64,000 nucleotides of DNA. Origin: Synergistaceae bacterium UBA6083 (GTDB lineage: Bacteria; Synergistota; Synergistia; Synergistales; 79-D21). Under the pieces are notes generated by a model. It was not told the DNA's origin. It saw nothing but the letters and a program-made list of their open reading frames with translations, and did not search any database. Position numbers and translations under genes: made by a program. Each line of letters begins with the position of its first letter. Position 1 is the stretch's first letter. The stretch is taken from contig DIXJ01000002.1 of NCBI GenBank assembly GCA_002436015.1, positions 1-64,000 of the forward strand, read 5' to 3'. Positions 25,975-33,606 of this stretch are shown here, piece after piece.

Positions 25975-27162
25975 TCAGGCCGAAGCTTCCGCGCCTTCTT
26001 GCATCCTGTCCACGAGGGTCAGCAGGCGCAGCAGGTACAGGAGAAGGGCTCCGTTCGCGGCCAGGATCACGCCGATGATCCGCCCGGGAATCAGGTTTGC
26101 GATGAGCATCGAGGCCCCAAACATGATGGAGACGAGGTTCATCGCCACCTGGACTCCAGTGAGCCGAACGAGGACCGGGGGGACGGGCCCGCGCGGCCCT
26201 TCACCCCGGTTGAGCATCGGCGCGACGGTCCTCTTCAGGCCCAGGATTCCGCCCGTCACGTTGAGCACGGCGATCAAAAGCGTCAAAAGCGGGACCAGGA
26301 TCCCCGGGATGATGGCGGAGACCACGCCGAGCGCCGCGAAGGGAAAGCCCAGGGCGATCATCAGCCACGACCGGGGGAACGGCCCGATCGGCGTGCTTCC
26401 CGAGGCCAGCATCTGGATCGACAGGATCACGACCAAAAGCCCGAGCTGGGCGCTCCCCGAGAAGGGGATCAGCCCGAGGTTCACGGGGACCAGCAGGGTC
26501 CCCAGGATCACCATGAAAACCCCCGTCAGCAGGATCATGGCCTTGCCGATGGGGAGGCTGGCCTCCCCATCGGGGTTTTTTGCCGCCTCCGGGTAAAGCC
26601 GGTAGACCTTGCTTAGCAGGAACCCGAGGGCCAGGATCGCCGCCCCGTAGGCCAGGACCGCCACGGCCGTCATCCGCACCGACAAAAGGTCGTGCTTCCA
26701 GACGAGCAGGCCGATCAGCATCGACAAAAGGTAGACCGCCCCGCACGCCGGGGCCAGGTGCCCCAATATCCCTCCGTACTTCACCCAGGTGGGGAGCTTG
26801 TCCCGGGATATGAACATCCGGAGCAGCTGCGCGAGGCCTCCCAGGCCGAAACAGGCCGCCAGGGCCAGGCGGGGAACCTGGGAGAAGATGTCCGGGACAA
26901 AGCAGGTGACGATGCCCACGGCGGCGACAAGCACTCCCACGGCAAGCAGCGGTTTCGATCGCTTCATGTCGCCGAAAGGGGTTTTCCCCAGCGCCACCAT
27001 CTGCAGGGCGAAGAAGAACAAAAGAAGGCCGTAAAGCCCGTTCTCGTAGTAGGGAAGGGCTCCGGTAGACACCGGGAAGAGCAGCATCCCGGCGATACCC
27101 ATCGTCATCCCGGCGAGAAACAGGATGACGACCTCCAGTTCCAGGTCCGCTTCCTTGAACAT
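25975..27162 (-). CDS. Integral membrane protein with internal duplication, function unknown
   Basis: The 395-residue protein is hydrophobic, with about eleven membrane helices and little loop sequence. Two halves resemble each other: residues 10-95 (LLFPVSTGALPYYENGLYGL, FALQMVALGKTPFGDM, VPDIF) and residues 205-290 (LLVPVNLGLIPFSGSAQLGL, LSIQMLASGSTPIGPF, IPGIL). Both have a helix pair, then Q-M, then TP(F/I)G and a further helix, so the gene arose by tandem duplication. I do not recognise the family; it could be a channel or transporter. It is a single gene, converging on the SDR gene and sharing its terminator. Confidence 0.75.
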   Translation of the reverse strand: MFKEADLELEVVILFLAGMTMGIAGMLLFPVSTGALPYYENGLYGLLLFFFALQMVALGKTPFGDMKRSKPLLAVGVLVAAVGIVTCFVPDIFSQVPRLALAACFGLGGLAQLLRMFISRDKLPTWVKYGGILGHLAPACGAVYLLSMLIGLLVWKHDLLSVRMTAVAVLAYGAAILALGFLLSKVYRLYPEAAKNPDGEASLPIGKAMILLTGVFMVILGTLLVPVNLGLIPFSGSAQLGLLVVILSIQMLASGSTPIGPFPRSWLMIALGFPFAALGVVSAIIPGILVPLLTLLIAVLNVTGGILGLKRTVAPMLNRGEGPRGPVPPVLVRLTGVQVAMNLVSIMFGASMLIANLIPGRIIGVILAANGALLLYLLRLLTLVDRMQEGAEASA

Positions 27163-27309
27163 GCCGCTTCCCCCTTCGCGGTGAGATCCGGTTCAAATCG
27201 TCATCTAATTATAGCCTTCCAGCCCCAAACGGAGAGTCCAAGCCAGGCAACCTGATAAAATATTGTCGTGTCGAACAGGGTGCTTGCCGCCCAAAAGAGG
27301 AGGGCTCCA

Positions 27310-27987
27310 ATGGAAAAGGACGGGGATTGCGGCAAGGAACTCGGTGAACTCTACGCTGAAATGGCCCGACCTTTAAGTGAATGCCTGGCCCGGGCGATGG
27401 ACGGAACGCTTCCCGCCGCCGGGATCGAAGAGGTCATGGCCGGGTCCTGGGAGGCGTTTCGGCAGGTCCTGCCGGACATCCCCGACATCGGGGGGGAAAA
27501 CAACCCCCTGTCCGAAGACCTCGCGGGGGCCGCCTTCGAAATGGGGTTCTATGCCCTGATGGAAGCCCGTGGATTCAGCCTGGAAGCGATCTCGGAGATC
27601 GACAAGAAGGCCACGGCGGACCTGGCCCGCCGGAAAATCGGGAAAGTCGGGCTGGAAACGGCCAGGAGTTTCGTGACGGACATCGATTCCCTTCGCTGGG
27701 GCGCCGAGGCTTTCAAAAAAATGGGCTACCCGGACAACTGGGCTTACGAGGTCGTGGATCCCCGCCCCGGCGACTCCTTCGATATCGGCATCGACTACAC
27801 CCGGTGCCCGATCGCGGCCCTGTACAGGAAGCGGGGCATGGAGAAATACCTGCCCTTCGTGTGCGAAAACGATTATCCCGCCTTCGCGGAAATGGGAATC
27901 ACCCTTGAAAGGACCCGGACGATCGGGAACGGGTTTCCCGTTTGCGACTTCCGGTTCAGGTTTAACGAAGCCCCACCCCGTTCTTGA
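27310..27987 (+). CDS. L-2-amino-thiazoline-4-carboxylate hydrolase family protein
   Basis: The protein has 225 residues. The last 90 carry the ATC-hydrolase pattern: DYTRCPIAALYRKRG, FVCENDYPAFAEMG, RTIGNGFPVCDFRF, that is, three spaced cysteines around an acidic Asp and a closing C-D-F-R-F. Family members open a thiazoline ring or act on related small compounds, but most are uncharacterised. I chose ATG 27310 because GAGGAGGG precedes it; a GTG at 27268 is possible. No clear operon partner; the glucanase gene follows after about 60 bases. Confidence 0.7.
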   Translation: MEKDGDCGKELGELYAEMARPLSECLARAMDGTLPAAGIEEVMAGSWEAFRQVLPDIPDIGGENNPLSEDLAGAAFEMGFYALMEARGFSLEAISEIDKKATADLARRKIGKVGLETARSFVTDIDSLRWGAEAFKKMGYPDNWAYEVVDPRPGDSFDIGIDYTRCPIAALYRKRGMEKYLPFVCENDYPAFAEMGITLERTRTIGNGFPVCDFRFRFNEAPPRS

Positions 27988-28050
27988 TCCTGTTCGCGGA
28001 ATACGAAGCCCCAGGCGCTGGACTTCAACTGAAAAGGAGAGGTGAAAAGA

Positions 28051-31000
28051 ATGAAGGGTGGCCCGGCTCGGTGGATTGCCGCCGTTTTCCTGGCGGCGGG
28101 ATTGCTCGCGGCAGCGGCGGCTTACGGTTACCTAATGCCCATGGAGATCCTTCCTCCGCCCGGAGGGGGGAGCGGCAGCTACACGACAACGATTCCCGAA
28201 GGCGGCTACAAGCCCGCCTATCCCGACATCGTCTCCCCGGATTTCGTCTCGATGCACGTTCCCGCCTGCGCTCCCAACGTCCTTGAATCCGCCCTGAAGG
28301 GGCGGAAAGTTCCCACCAGCGACTGGTGGACTCCCCTTGCCTGGGTGGACCCCGCGGACCTGCCCGACAAGGGACCCGTCGTTCCCCTGCACGCTCTCAC
28401 CTGGCAGGTTTACACGGAACCCCTCGTCCTGCAGCCCCAGAAGGGCGGGCTGGCGCTTTCCCTCAACATCCCCGACAGCCAGCGCCAGTCCAGGGTCGAC
28501 GGCACGCTCACGGCCGGCGCCGGCTTCATGCTCGAGGTGGTGGGCAACGACGAGAACAACAAGGGGATCTCACCCTATTTCAACTCGTTTTTCGACCAGG
28601 ACCTCTACCTCGGCTCCACGGCTTCCGGGTGGAACGAGGCCTCCTACGACCAGGTGAAGGTGACCGGCTGGAGCGACTGGTTCGTCGATTTCGAGATGAA
28701 GGCCGTGTCCGGGGACGCCGAAACGCTGGAGCGCATGGACATCACCACGGGCAACGGAAGCCCCTTCGTACTCGTGAAGCTGGAAACCGGGCATCCGCAG
28801 GTCACGTTCCGGACCTGGAACATCGGCACGGTGGTCCCCCTCTCGGGAGACAGCTTCCCCTTGAACGCGGGGCAGGCGAAAGGCGAGGCCGTCCACAGCA
28901 AGGCCTTCGCCGTCATCAACCAGGTCCCCTTCAATGCCCCCGAGGAACCTGCCGGGCAAGGCGCCTACTCCGCCTACACCGTCTACGCGGTATTCGGGCC
29001 CGAAGGTTCCACCTGGACGCTGAACGACTCCCAGCGCGACCCGCAGAACCACATCGTGCTCAACACCGCGACCTGTTCGCAGGGAAGCCACTACGCGGTG
29101 GCGGTCCTCCCGTACCCATGGGGCAAGGGGATCTACGACAAGCCCGACGAAGCGAAGGTGAAAGCCCTGCTCGCGGAATTCGCCCGGTACGCCTTCGCCG
29201 AAGTGACCGATTCCCGGGTCGATCCCCTTTACGACCACTCGGCCGCGGAACACGACGTGACCGCCACGTTCACGTGCGAGACGACGGCCCTGGACGGCGA
29301 AACGCCCGCCACGGACGGGACCCTGTTCGCCCTCTATCCCCACCAGTACGTGGGGCAGAAAGGCCTCGAAATCCTGGACGGCACCTTCACGAAAATCCCG
29401 GCCGCCTCCTGGTCGAACGGCTGGTACTGGCCTTCCCTCAAGGGCCCCATGATCCTGGCCTCGGGAAGTTCCTTCGAGAACAGGCTGGAGGTCCCTCCCT
29501 GCCTGCCCGCCCTGCCCGACGTCCCCAACCGGGCGAAGGCCGACCGCATGGAGGGCTACCTGAAGCAGGCCCTCGCAACCGTCAACCCCCACTTTACCTC
29601 GCAGGGGAGCTATTTCGGGGCCCAGGAAAGGCACCGCCTGGCCATGCTGCTGCCCATCGCGGCCATGATCGAACCCGCCGCAACGAATCCCTCCCTGGTG
29701 CAGAAGGACGCCCGGGACATCTACAACACCGTGGCCGATGCCTTGGGATACCGACTCAGGGCGACGAAGAGCGGCGACGTGGCCAAGACGGCCGCGGACC
29801 ACGTGTTCTATTACGACAGCCGCTGGGGGACCCTGCTCCCGTCCCCGGAGGACGGCTTTGATGCGAGCCGGCTGATGAACGACCACCATTTCCACTTCGG
29901 GTACTTCATCAAGGCGGCCACCGAGCTGGCCCGCTGGGAGAAATCCCACCCCGACGACCCGGCCAACAAGAAATGGGCCGAGGCCTACGCCCCCATGGTG
30001 AGGCTGCTGATCCGCGACATCGCCAACACGGACCGCAACGGGACCGGTAGTGACCCCGACTTCCCCTTCCTGCGGCATTTCAGCCCCTACATCGGCCATT
30101 CCTGGGCCAACGGCCCGTCCCGGGGCAACGTCGGCGGGCAGCAGGAATCCACTCCCGAAGCGATCCAGGCCTGGGCCGCGATCCTGCTCTGGGCCCAGCT
30201 GAACTACCCGCCAAGCCCCGAAAACGCCGAACTGGAGCGCTGGGCCGCCTACATGTTCGCCTCGGAGGTGAAGGCCGCCCGCATGTACTGGTTCGGTTTC
30301 ACCGAGGACGCGGCCTTCAGGCCTCACCTGAGCTTCCGGCAGTATGCCGAAAAAACGGCGCAGGTGCCCAAGCCCTACGTGCCGTCCATGGTTTCGCAGA
30401 TCTTCCAGAGCGAGATGACCTTCCAGACCTGCTTCGGCAACGCGCCGCTGCTCAAGCACGGCATCCAGTGGCTTCCTCTGACCGGGTCCTCGCTTTACCT
30501 CGGGACGAGTTCCGCCGACGCGGAAGCGATGGTGAAGGGATACCTGGAAAACGACCTGCCGAAGCTGGCCAACGGGGGCACGCCGCCCAGCAACAAGGAC
30601 AAGCTCCTCATGATGGAGGCCCTCGCCCCGTCCTACCGGGCTGCCCCGGAGGCCCTGGTCAAAGCCGGTCCCGGGGGCACGTCCCCGCTCGACTCGTGGA
30701 AGATGCAGTGGGAAATCCCCGCGCCCACCTACGAGAACGGGATCCTCCAGGACACCTCCCGGGGGGCCATGTACTGGTGGATCTCCACCCTGCTTGAACA
30801 CGGCGTTCCCGGCCACGCGGAAGTGGGGGCGGACCACGCCTCTGCCGCCTGTTTCATGGACGAAGAAGGCAACAAGGTCTACACCGCCTACAACCCCACC
30901 GACCAGCCCCTGAGGGTGAACTTCTCCGACGGGCATGCCGTCACCGTTCCGCCGCTGGGAATCGCCCACGAGGAAGCCGCGGCGGGAGGCTCCGGAAGCG

Positions 31001-31086
31001 GGGGCTGCCTGCAGGGCGCCCAGTCCTGGATGGCGTGGCTGCTCATCCCCCTGGGGTTCCCGCTCTTTTGGCGAAAACGGCGGTGA
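28051..31086 (+). CDS. Exported endo-beta-1,3-glucanase, GH81 family, with C-terminal sorting tail
   Basis: The protein has 1011 residues. A signal peptide ends near residue 30. The N-terminal half is the GH81 beta domain. The catalytic alpha-barrel shows the family marks DHHFHFGYFIKAA near 612, FPFLRHFSPYIGHSWANG near 675 and GGQQESTPEAIQAW near 700, whose Glu residues are the expected catalytic ones. GH81 enzymes hydrolyse beta-1,3-glucan such as laminarin, curdlan or fungal wall. The tail GSGSGGCLQGAQ, then a hydrophobic stretch and RKRR, is a Cys-bearing sorting signal like that of the sulfatase at 2272. Probably displayed on the cell surface. ATG 28051 has AAGGAGAGGTG upstream. Confidence 0.88.
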   Translation: MKGGPARWIAAVFLAAGLLAAAAAYGYLMPMEILPPPGGGSGSYTTTIPEGGYKPAYPDIVSPDFVSMHVPACAPNVLESALKGRKVPTSDWWTPLAWVDPADLPDKGPVVPLHALTWQVYTEPLVLQPQKGGLALSLNIPDSQRQSRVDGTLTAGAGFMLEVVGNDENNKGISPYFNSFFDQDLYLGSTASGWNEASYDQVKVTGWSDWFVDFEMKAVSGDAETLERMDITTGNGSPFVLVKLETGHPQVTFRTWNIGTVVPLSGDSFPLNAGQAKGEAVHSKAFAVINQVPFNAPEEPAGQGAYSAYTVYAVFGPEGSTWTLNDSQRDPQNHIVLNTATCSQGSHYAVAVLPYPWGKGIYDKPDEAKVKALLAEFARYAFAEVTDSRVDPLYDHSAAEHDVTATFTCETTALDGETPATDGTLFALYPHQYVGQKGLEILDGTFTKIPAASWSNGWYWPSLKGPMILASGSSFENRLEVPPCLPALPDVPNRAKADRMEGYLKQALATVNPHFTSQGSYFGAQERHRLAMLLPIAAMIEPAATNPSLVQKDARDIYNTVADALGYRLRATKSGDVAKTAADHVFYYDSRWGTLLPSPEDGFDASRLMNDHHFHFGYFIKAATELARWEKSHPDDPANKKWAEAYAPMVRLLIRDIANTDRNGTGSDPDFPFLRHFSPYIGHSWANGPSRGNVGGQQESTPEAIQAWAAILLWAQLNYPPSPENAELERWAAYMFASEVKAARMYWFGFTEDAAFRPHLSFRQYAEKTAQVPKPYVPSMVSQIFQSEMTFQTCFGNAPLLKHGIQWLPLTGSSLYLGTSSADAEAMVKGYLENDLPKLANGGTPPSNKDKLLMMEALAPSYRAAPEALVKAGPGGTSPLDSWKMQWEIPAPTYENGILQDTSRGAMYWWISTLLEHGVPGHAEVGADHASAACFMDEEGNKVYTAYNPTDQPLRVNFSDGHAVTVPPLGIAHEEAAAGGSGSGGCLQGAQSWMAWLLIPLGFPLFWRKRR

Positions 31087-31136
31087 GAACGAGAAGTCTC
31101 ATCTGCTTTCCTGTTCCTGTTGCCTCGAATTGAACG

Positions 31137-31174
31137 ATGAAGGACCTCTTTGGAAGGGGAGGTCCTTCATTTTG
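31137..31174 (+). terminator. Terminator of the GH81 gene
   Basis: A 12-bp perfect stem ATGAAGGACCTC/GAGGTCCTTCAT with a 10-base loop and TTTTG behind it. Confidence 0.85.
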
Positions 31175-31233
31175 TTTCGGATAAAGCCTTTAATAGCATA
31201 GCGTGTCATGATAAAATAATCAGGAAAAGGAAA

Positions 31234-31285
31234 TTGACAACCTAGCTCGCTAGATTATTCTCTCTTATAGCGATAATTTAGCGAG
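31234..31285 (+). promoter_or_regulatory. Promoter-like site inside a large inverted repeat
   Basis: TTGACA (31234-31239) with TATTCT (31256-31261) at 16 bases. CTCGCTAGATTAT (31246-31258) and ATAATTTAGCGAG (31273-31285) form a 13-bp inverted repeat with one G-T pair that covers the -10 region. It looks like an operator-controlled promoter reading toward the small frame at 31431. Nothing further is visible at 31286-31420. Confidence 0.4.
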
Positions 31286-31430
31286 AAGAGCAATATCTTA
31301 ATGCCTAGACACGGGTATTTGCTTTGATGTTGCGTGGCTATTCCTGGTTAGAATCATTGTGACCATAACCCTTTCGATTGAAGTGGCTTATCTAAAGGCG
31401 CTTCCGTTTATTCTCGAAATGGAGGTCAAA

Positions 31431-31538
31431 ATGAAAATAACTATTGATGTAATATGTGCAGCGGCGGGGATAGCGCTCCTGGGGCGGTGGGGAACAATTA
31501 TCCCGATTCTGCAAGGGATGGCATGCCCATTAAAGTGA
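31431..31538 (+). CDS. Small hydrophobic peptide, 35 residues, unknown
   Basis: ATG follows GGAGGTCAAA, an excellent ribosome site, and the frame runs 35 codons to TGA 31536-31538. The peptide has a short charged start (MKITIDV), a hydrophobic centre (ICAAAGIALLG), then RWG and a second hydrophobic part ending in GMACPLK, with two cysteines. It could be a single-span membrane peptide such as a type I toxin, but no antisense RNA partner can be shown. It may also be chance. Confidence 0.3.
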   Translation: MKITIDVICAAAGIALLGRWGTIIPILQGMACPLK

Positions 31539-31563
31539 ATACCGACAAACTAGGAGTGAGCGC

Positions 31564-31594
31564 GGGGAGGTTCGACTCCTCCCCCGCCCCGCCA
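31564..31594 (+). other. 3' end of a selenocysteine-type tRNA, possible attachment-site scar
   Basis: GGAGG-TTCGACT-CCTCC (31566-31582) is a perfect T arm. It is followed by eight bases CCCGCCCC, then G and CCA (31583-31594). An 8-base acceptor strand with G73 and CCA after a GGTTCGACTCC arm fits tRNA-Sec and no ordinary tRNA, which has seven. The rest of the tRNA (anticodon TCA, long variable arm) is absent upstream. selC 3' ends are known integration sites, so this may mark one end of a past insertion. In this orientation the intact tRNA would lie to the left. Confidence 0.45.
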
Positions 31595-31777
31595 AAAGGC
31601 AAAGACTGTTAGGGGAAACTGATTGTGGAAAATCTCAGCGATTTATTCAGGAAGCAAACATAGGGCTCTCCATAAAAATTAAGGAGAGTCTTTTTCATGC
31701 CTATAAGGTGAACGAAGCCACGCTTTACAGGACATGATAATTTGAAAAGAACCAGTTATACAAATGCTTCAGCTTTA

Positions 31778-31839
31778 CAGCATTGACCCTCTCCAGAACC
31801 GCACATTATAATGTGCGGTTCTGGAGAGGGTCAATGCTG
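31778..31839. repeat. Perfect 62-bp palindrome
   Basis: Two 31-base arms are exact complements with no spacer; the centre is GCACATTA/TAATGTGC (31801-31816), and each arm holds CCCTCTCCAGAACC or its complement. It lies 12 bases beyond the stop codon of the minus-strand HerA gene. It could end HerA transcription, though no clean T-run adjoins it on that side. It could also be a cruciform, a small element, or an assembly fold-back artefact. Confidence 0.8.
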
Positions 31840-31851
31840 GTGATGGCTTTT

Positions 31852-33606
31852 TTAAGATTGAGTAATTCTCCAATGTGTTTGATATTTAGGTCCATCAGAT
31901 TCTGGTTTAGTTTTCGGTTCATGCATTCTTATTGTGAGAGGAATAGGAAAGTCAATACCAATTACGGTAGCTTCACCAGGCCGTAGGTTGGGTAAATAGC
32001 AAGAAGCTGCCCGGTCGATCTCCCCGCAGGCGCTCTCGACTGATTCTCTATCTTGATCATTTGTTAACCTGTGGACAATCAAAGTCCCCATCTGGCTCAG
32101 CACACCCGGCGGAATATCTCTTGGTCGTTGGGTAGCTAAGCAAAGGTTCAATCCATACTTGCGCCCTTCCTTGGCGATCAATTCAAACGCATCCAATTTG
32201 GTCACGTAGTCGTCTCCACCGATGCGGCGACCAAGAAAATTGTGCGCTTCGTCCACAAGAATGACCGTTGGCTTCTGCCGGTAGTGATTGCTACGTGCGC
32301 ATATCAAAAGATGTCTCCCAATAACATTTGCTATCATTTCGCGTGCATTGAATTCGTAATAAATACCGCTAAGGTCAATCCGGAGTAATTTTTTTTTGCT
32401 TCTTTGAAAATTGCTAATTTTATCGGTTAGAGATGGTGAACTCCCATCAAAAAATACGCATTTAAAAGCAGGAGATGAGAGGACTCCATTGATTCTGGAA
32501 AAAAGCGCTAAACAATTCGCATAGCTGCTCTCATCTGGGCTTCCCCAAGTGGAATAATTTGGATTGCCAAGTGTACCTCCATTTGGCCAAACACATTCTT
32601 GTTCGATCTGAGCGACTAATTTTGTAACATCAAATGACTGACGAGGGTTTTCTAATTGAACAGAAATATCAGGATTGGTTTCTGCCTCAACTATTTGTTG
32701 TTTTTTTCTATTGTGTTTGAGTATTATTCCATTTGACGCTAGATCTTCTCTAATTTGGGCGAGTCGTAAACTTTTTATAGCGGCTCTCATTTTAGGACCT
32801 TGAACTTTTCCAGCAGGTTCGAACAATGCTACAAAGTCGGACTCCAAAAAGCTTGTTGGTGGAAGAGAACATGAAATGGAGCGAAAGGCTTTCTTGGTGG
32901 GATTGCCAAGATGGCAATGTAAAATTTCCGAGCCCCGGAATCCACAAAACTCTCCTGTGGCATCGATCAAGATCATTTTGGGGTTGTGGTTGAGGCACTC
33001 TTCGATGATACGTGCGGTTGTCCAACTTTTCCCCCCACCTGTTGCGCCAAGAATTGCGCAATGGCGTCCAAAAAGCCGTTCCGGTCTTAGTGCAACACCA
33101 CTGTTGCTTGTTTTATTATCGGTTGCCCCAATATTCAGAGTCAGCGGTTTTTCGTTTTCCATCTCAGGCTCCATAAACTGGGGTAGAAGTGAGATGAACT
33201 CTTGTGGGGCAGCGTAGATGCGATCTCCCAGCCGCGGATAGGCGTCCACACCAATCGTTACTCGGAGAGTTTCCATCGATACACAACCGAGTAATTGTAT
33301 TTTTCCAATTGCATCAAGTTCGAGATTGCCTGAAAAACTTCTCTTGATTGACCGACGTTCCGGTTCTCGAAGGGAGACTTCAGAAATACGACCCAACAGC
33401 AGGCTTTGTTGACCTTCTATTAAGATGTATTCGCCTACCTCACCACGGCCATAGCGGTTGCCAGCGTAGTGTGACCCACTTGGCTGTCCTGCTTCGTTAA
33501 GATTGACGCCTACTGTACGCGCTGTGGAAGAGGAAACAACACCAACGAATAATTCCGGCCGAAGGAGTCCTCTCGGGAAAACCTTAGCTACATCAAAACC
33601 GCTCAT
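31852..33606 (-). CDS. HerA-type DNA translocase ATPase of a SIR2-HerA defence pair
   Basis: The protein has 584 residues. An N-terminal HAS-barrel-like beta domain (to about 130) precedes a HerA/FtsK ATPase core: Walker A GATGGGKSWT near residue 190, Walker B VILVDEAHNFLG near 460, then ATQRPRDIPPGVLSQMGTL and the sensor region. HerA forms hexameric rings that move DNA. The upstream SIR2 gene overlaps it by four bases on the same strand, as in known SIR2-HerA anti-phage pairs, where the complex depletes NAD or cuts DNA on infection. GC content is clearly lower than in the metabolic genes to the left, suggesting transfer. Confidence 0.85.
   Translation of the reverse strand: MSGFDVAKVFPRGLLRPELFVGVVSSSTARTVGVNLNEAGQPSGSHYAGNRYGRGEVGEYILIEGQQSLLLGRISEVSLREPERRSIKRSFSGNLELDAIGKIQLLGCVSMETLRVTIGVDAYPRLGDRIYAAPQEFISLLPQFMEPEMENEKPLTLNIGATDNKTSNSGVALRPERLFGRHCAILGATGGGKSWTTARIIEECLNHNPKMILIDATGEFCGFRGSEILHCHLGNPTKKAFRSISCSLPPTSFLESDFVALFEPAGKVQGPKMRAAIKSLRLAQIREDLASNGIILKHNRKKQQIVEAETNPDISVQLENPRQSFDVTKLVAQIEQECVWPNGGTLGNPNYSTWGSPDESSYANCLALFSRINGVLSSPAFKCVFFDGSSPSLTDKISNFQRSKKKLLRIDLSGIYYEFNAREMIANVIGRHLLICARSNHYRQKPTVILVDEAHNFLGRRIGGDDYVTKLDAFELIAKEGRKYGLNLCLATQRPRDIPPGVLSQMGTLIVHRLTNDQDRESVESACGEIDRAASCYLPNLRPGEATVIGIDFPIPLTIRMHEPKTKPESDGPKYQTHWRITQS

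Noticed and set aside
26580..27255. Long plus-strand frames opposite the duplicated membrane protein
   Set aside because: Arg/Pro/Gly-rich products typical of antisense reading in high-GC DNA, no ribosome sites; the minus-strand gene explains the region.
28570..30969. A 799-codon open frame antisense to the GH81 gene
   Set aside because: Codon shadow of a high-GC gene; Gly/Val/Arg-rich with no domain.
31481..31594. GGGGCGG at 31481 pairs with CCGCCCC at 31584-31590, suggesting a complete structured RNA of about 114 bases
   Set aside because: The intervening sequence gives no D arm, anticodon arm or TCA anticodon, is too long for tRNA-Sec, and the GGGGCGG lies inside a small reading frame (GRW codons). 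Discriminator G73 also excludes tmRNA.
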